15,630 bases of DNA from positions 1-15,630 of the forward strand of contig CAYQTO010000083.1 of NCBI GenBank assembly GCA_964420455.1, read 5' to 3'. Source of the stretch: CAYQTO01 sp964420455 (lineage in GTDB: Bacteria; Sumerlaeota; Sumerlaeia; SLMS01). Below are positions 14,830 through 15,630 of this stretch, piece by piece; position 1 is the stretch's first letter; the number at the start of each line of letters is the position of its first letter. The notes below the pieces were generated by a model that made no database searches, had not been told where the DNA came from, and saw only the letters and a program-made list of their open reading frames with translations. The translations under genes and the position numbers were made by a program.

Positions 14830-15630
14830 ATGCGCAGCAAAGCCGCACTTGTTACCTCGCTGTTGGCTGGCGGGGCGCTTCTGCTCCCCCCGGCAACGGC
14901 TCCCGGCCAGACGATGATGAATTCCGTCGGGGCACTCCTCGACGAAGGGCGCTACGACCAGATCGTGACCTTCAGTGCCACGGTGGTCCGCCAGCTGGAC
15001 ACAAACGAATACCTGGTTGGGGACGGCACCGGCGAAGTGGAAGTAGAAGCCGGGCCGGATTGGTACCACACAGTGGTGCTTTCCGTCGGCGAGGAAGTGA
15101 CCGTGACCGGGGAAGTGGACTTCGAAGGGGGCCGAATGGAGATCGACCTCTTCGCGGTGACCCTCGAGGACGGACAGACGATCTTCATCCGCAATGAGGA
15201 GCGCCCCCCCTGGGCCAGTGGCCCCGGCGACAGTTGGGACGATGAGGAGGACTGGGACGATGATGAGGACTGGGAAGGCACGCCCGGTGCCGTGCAGGAA
15301 ATCGAGGGGGTTGTGGACTCGGTAAATGCAGCGGCGGGCACCTTCACCATCGGCAGCACGGTAATTGTCACCACCGCCGCGACGGACATCGAGTTCGCCA
15401 ACGGCCCGGATACGACGTTTGCCAGCATTGCGGCGGGCCAGCGGGTGGATGCCTACGGCAACTTCCAGGAGGATGGGACCTTCCTCGCCGTAGAGGTGGA
15501 GATTTATGGCGAGGGCGGCGGCACGCCGAACCCGGCCCCAACGCCCGCACCCGATCCGGATCCGGACCCGGAACCCACGCCCGGTGCCGTGCAGGAAATC
15601 GAGGGGGTTGTGGACTCGGTAAATGCAGCG
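14830..15630 (+). CDS. Exported BOF-domain protein with DUF5666-like repeats, 3' partial
   Basis: 267 residues are visible and the frame is still open at the right edge. The ATG has AAGGAAG seven bases upstream. A signal peptide (about 1-25) is followed by a BOF OB-fold (about 33-115: RYDQIVTFSATVV, VGDGTGEVEVEAG, VTVTGEVDFEGG, MEIDLF) clearly paralogous to domain 2 of the first BOF protein. Then come ERPPWASGP (124-132) and an acidic Asp/Glu/Trp tract (134-149). A DUF5666-like unit (about 152-227: GAVQEIEGVVDSVN ... GQRVDAYGNF ... AVEVEIYG) and a Pro-Asp-rich linker (231-251) follow. A second unit then begins with identical sequence. It likely acts in the periplasm or at the surface. It is the first gene after the kinase and has its own promoter candidate. 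Confidence 0.82.
   Translation, partial: MRSKAALVTSLLAGGALLLPPATAPGQTMMNSVGALLDEGRYDQIVTFSATVVRQLDTNEYLVGDGTGEVEVEAGPDWYHTVVLSVGEEVTVTGEVDFEGGRMEIDLFAVTLEDGQTIFIRNEERPPWASGPGDSWDDEEDWDDDEDWEGTPGAVQEIEGVVDSVNAAAGTFTIGSTVIVTTAATDIEFANGPDTTFASIAAGQRVDAYGNFQEDGTFLAVEVEIYGEGGGTPNPAPTPAPDPDPDPEPTPGAVQEIEGVVDSVNAA
15279..15630 (+). repeat. In-frame tandem repeat encoding DUF5666-like units (55 bp identical, cut by window end)
   Basis: Bases 15279-15333 recur without a mismatch at 15576-15630. The offset is 297 bp, exactly 99 codons. The unit covers one DUF5666-like domain plus its linker. The copy is cut by the window edge, so its full length, copy number and identity cannot be seen. Confidence 0.9.

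Overview
The window comes from a GC-rich bacterium. Nothing in it is clearly plasmid, phage or transposon derived. The gene set points to a free-living bacterium outside the well-studied phyla: a long class II (B12-dependent) ribonucleotide reductase, a stand-alone GH172 (DUF2961) enzyme, a DUF1638 protein, a membrane-bound PIN-TRAM protein, a membrane pseudokinase, and a type IV pilin-like protein of the short kind common in planctomycete/verrucomicrobial and candidate-phylum genomes. This placement is an inference, because no marker here fixes the phylum.

Layout. 2-3388 (+) is the C-terminal bulk of nrdJ, open at the left edge, closed by a strong hairpin and followed by tRNA-Phe(GAA) at 3519-3594. 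3720-4892 (+) is a GH172 enzyme. It converges on a minus-strand pair: an unrecognised lipoprotein (5654-6664) upstream and an AIM24-family protein (4943-5623) downstream. Divergent from the lipoprotein is a DUF1638 protein (6845-7636), whose stop codon overlaps the stop of a minus-strand PIN-TRAM protein (7629-8639). After a 341-base gene-free stretch comes a membrane-anchored pseudokinase (8981-10264). Next is a monocistronic pilin-like gene (10543-10905) with a sigma-54-type promoter and a UUCG-capped terminator, then a DUF2231-like four-helix membrane protein (11041-11541).

The right end holds the most interesting unit: an exported protein with two OB-fold (BOF/YgiW-type) domains, an OmpR-family response regulator, a sensor histidine kinase, and a second exported BOF protein that continues into DUF5666-like repeats and runs off the window. 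The first three genes are almost contiguous (3-bp gap, then a 4-bp overlap). The second BOF gene has its own promoter region. A 20-bp element with 16/20 identity lies upstream of both BOF genes and contains TAAC/TAAT direct repeats 11 bp apart, so the regulator may control both. The two BOF proteins share a C-terminal RPPWAxGP motif followed by an acidic tract. The arrangement recalls the enterobacterial ygiW-qseBC (preAB) neighbourhood, but with the two-component genes bracketed by two elaborated BOF proteins.
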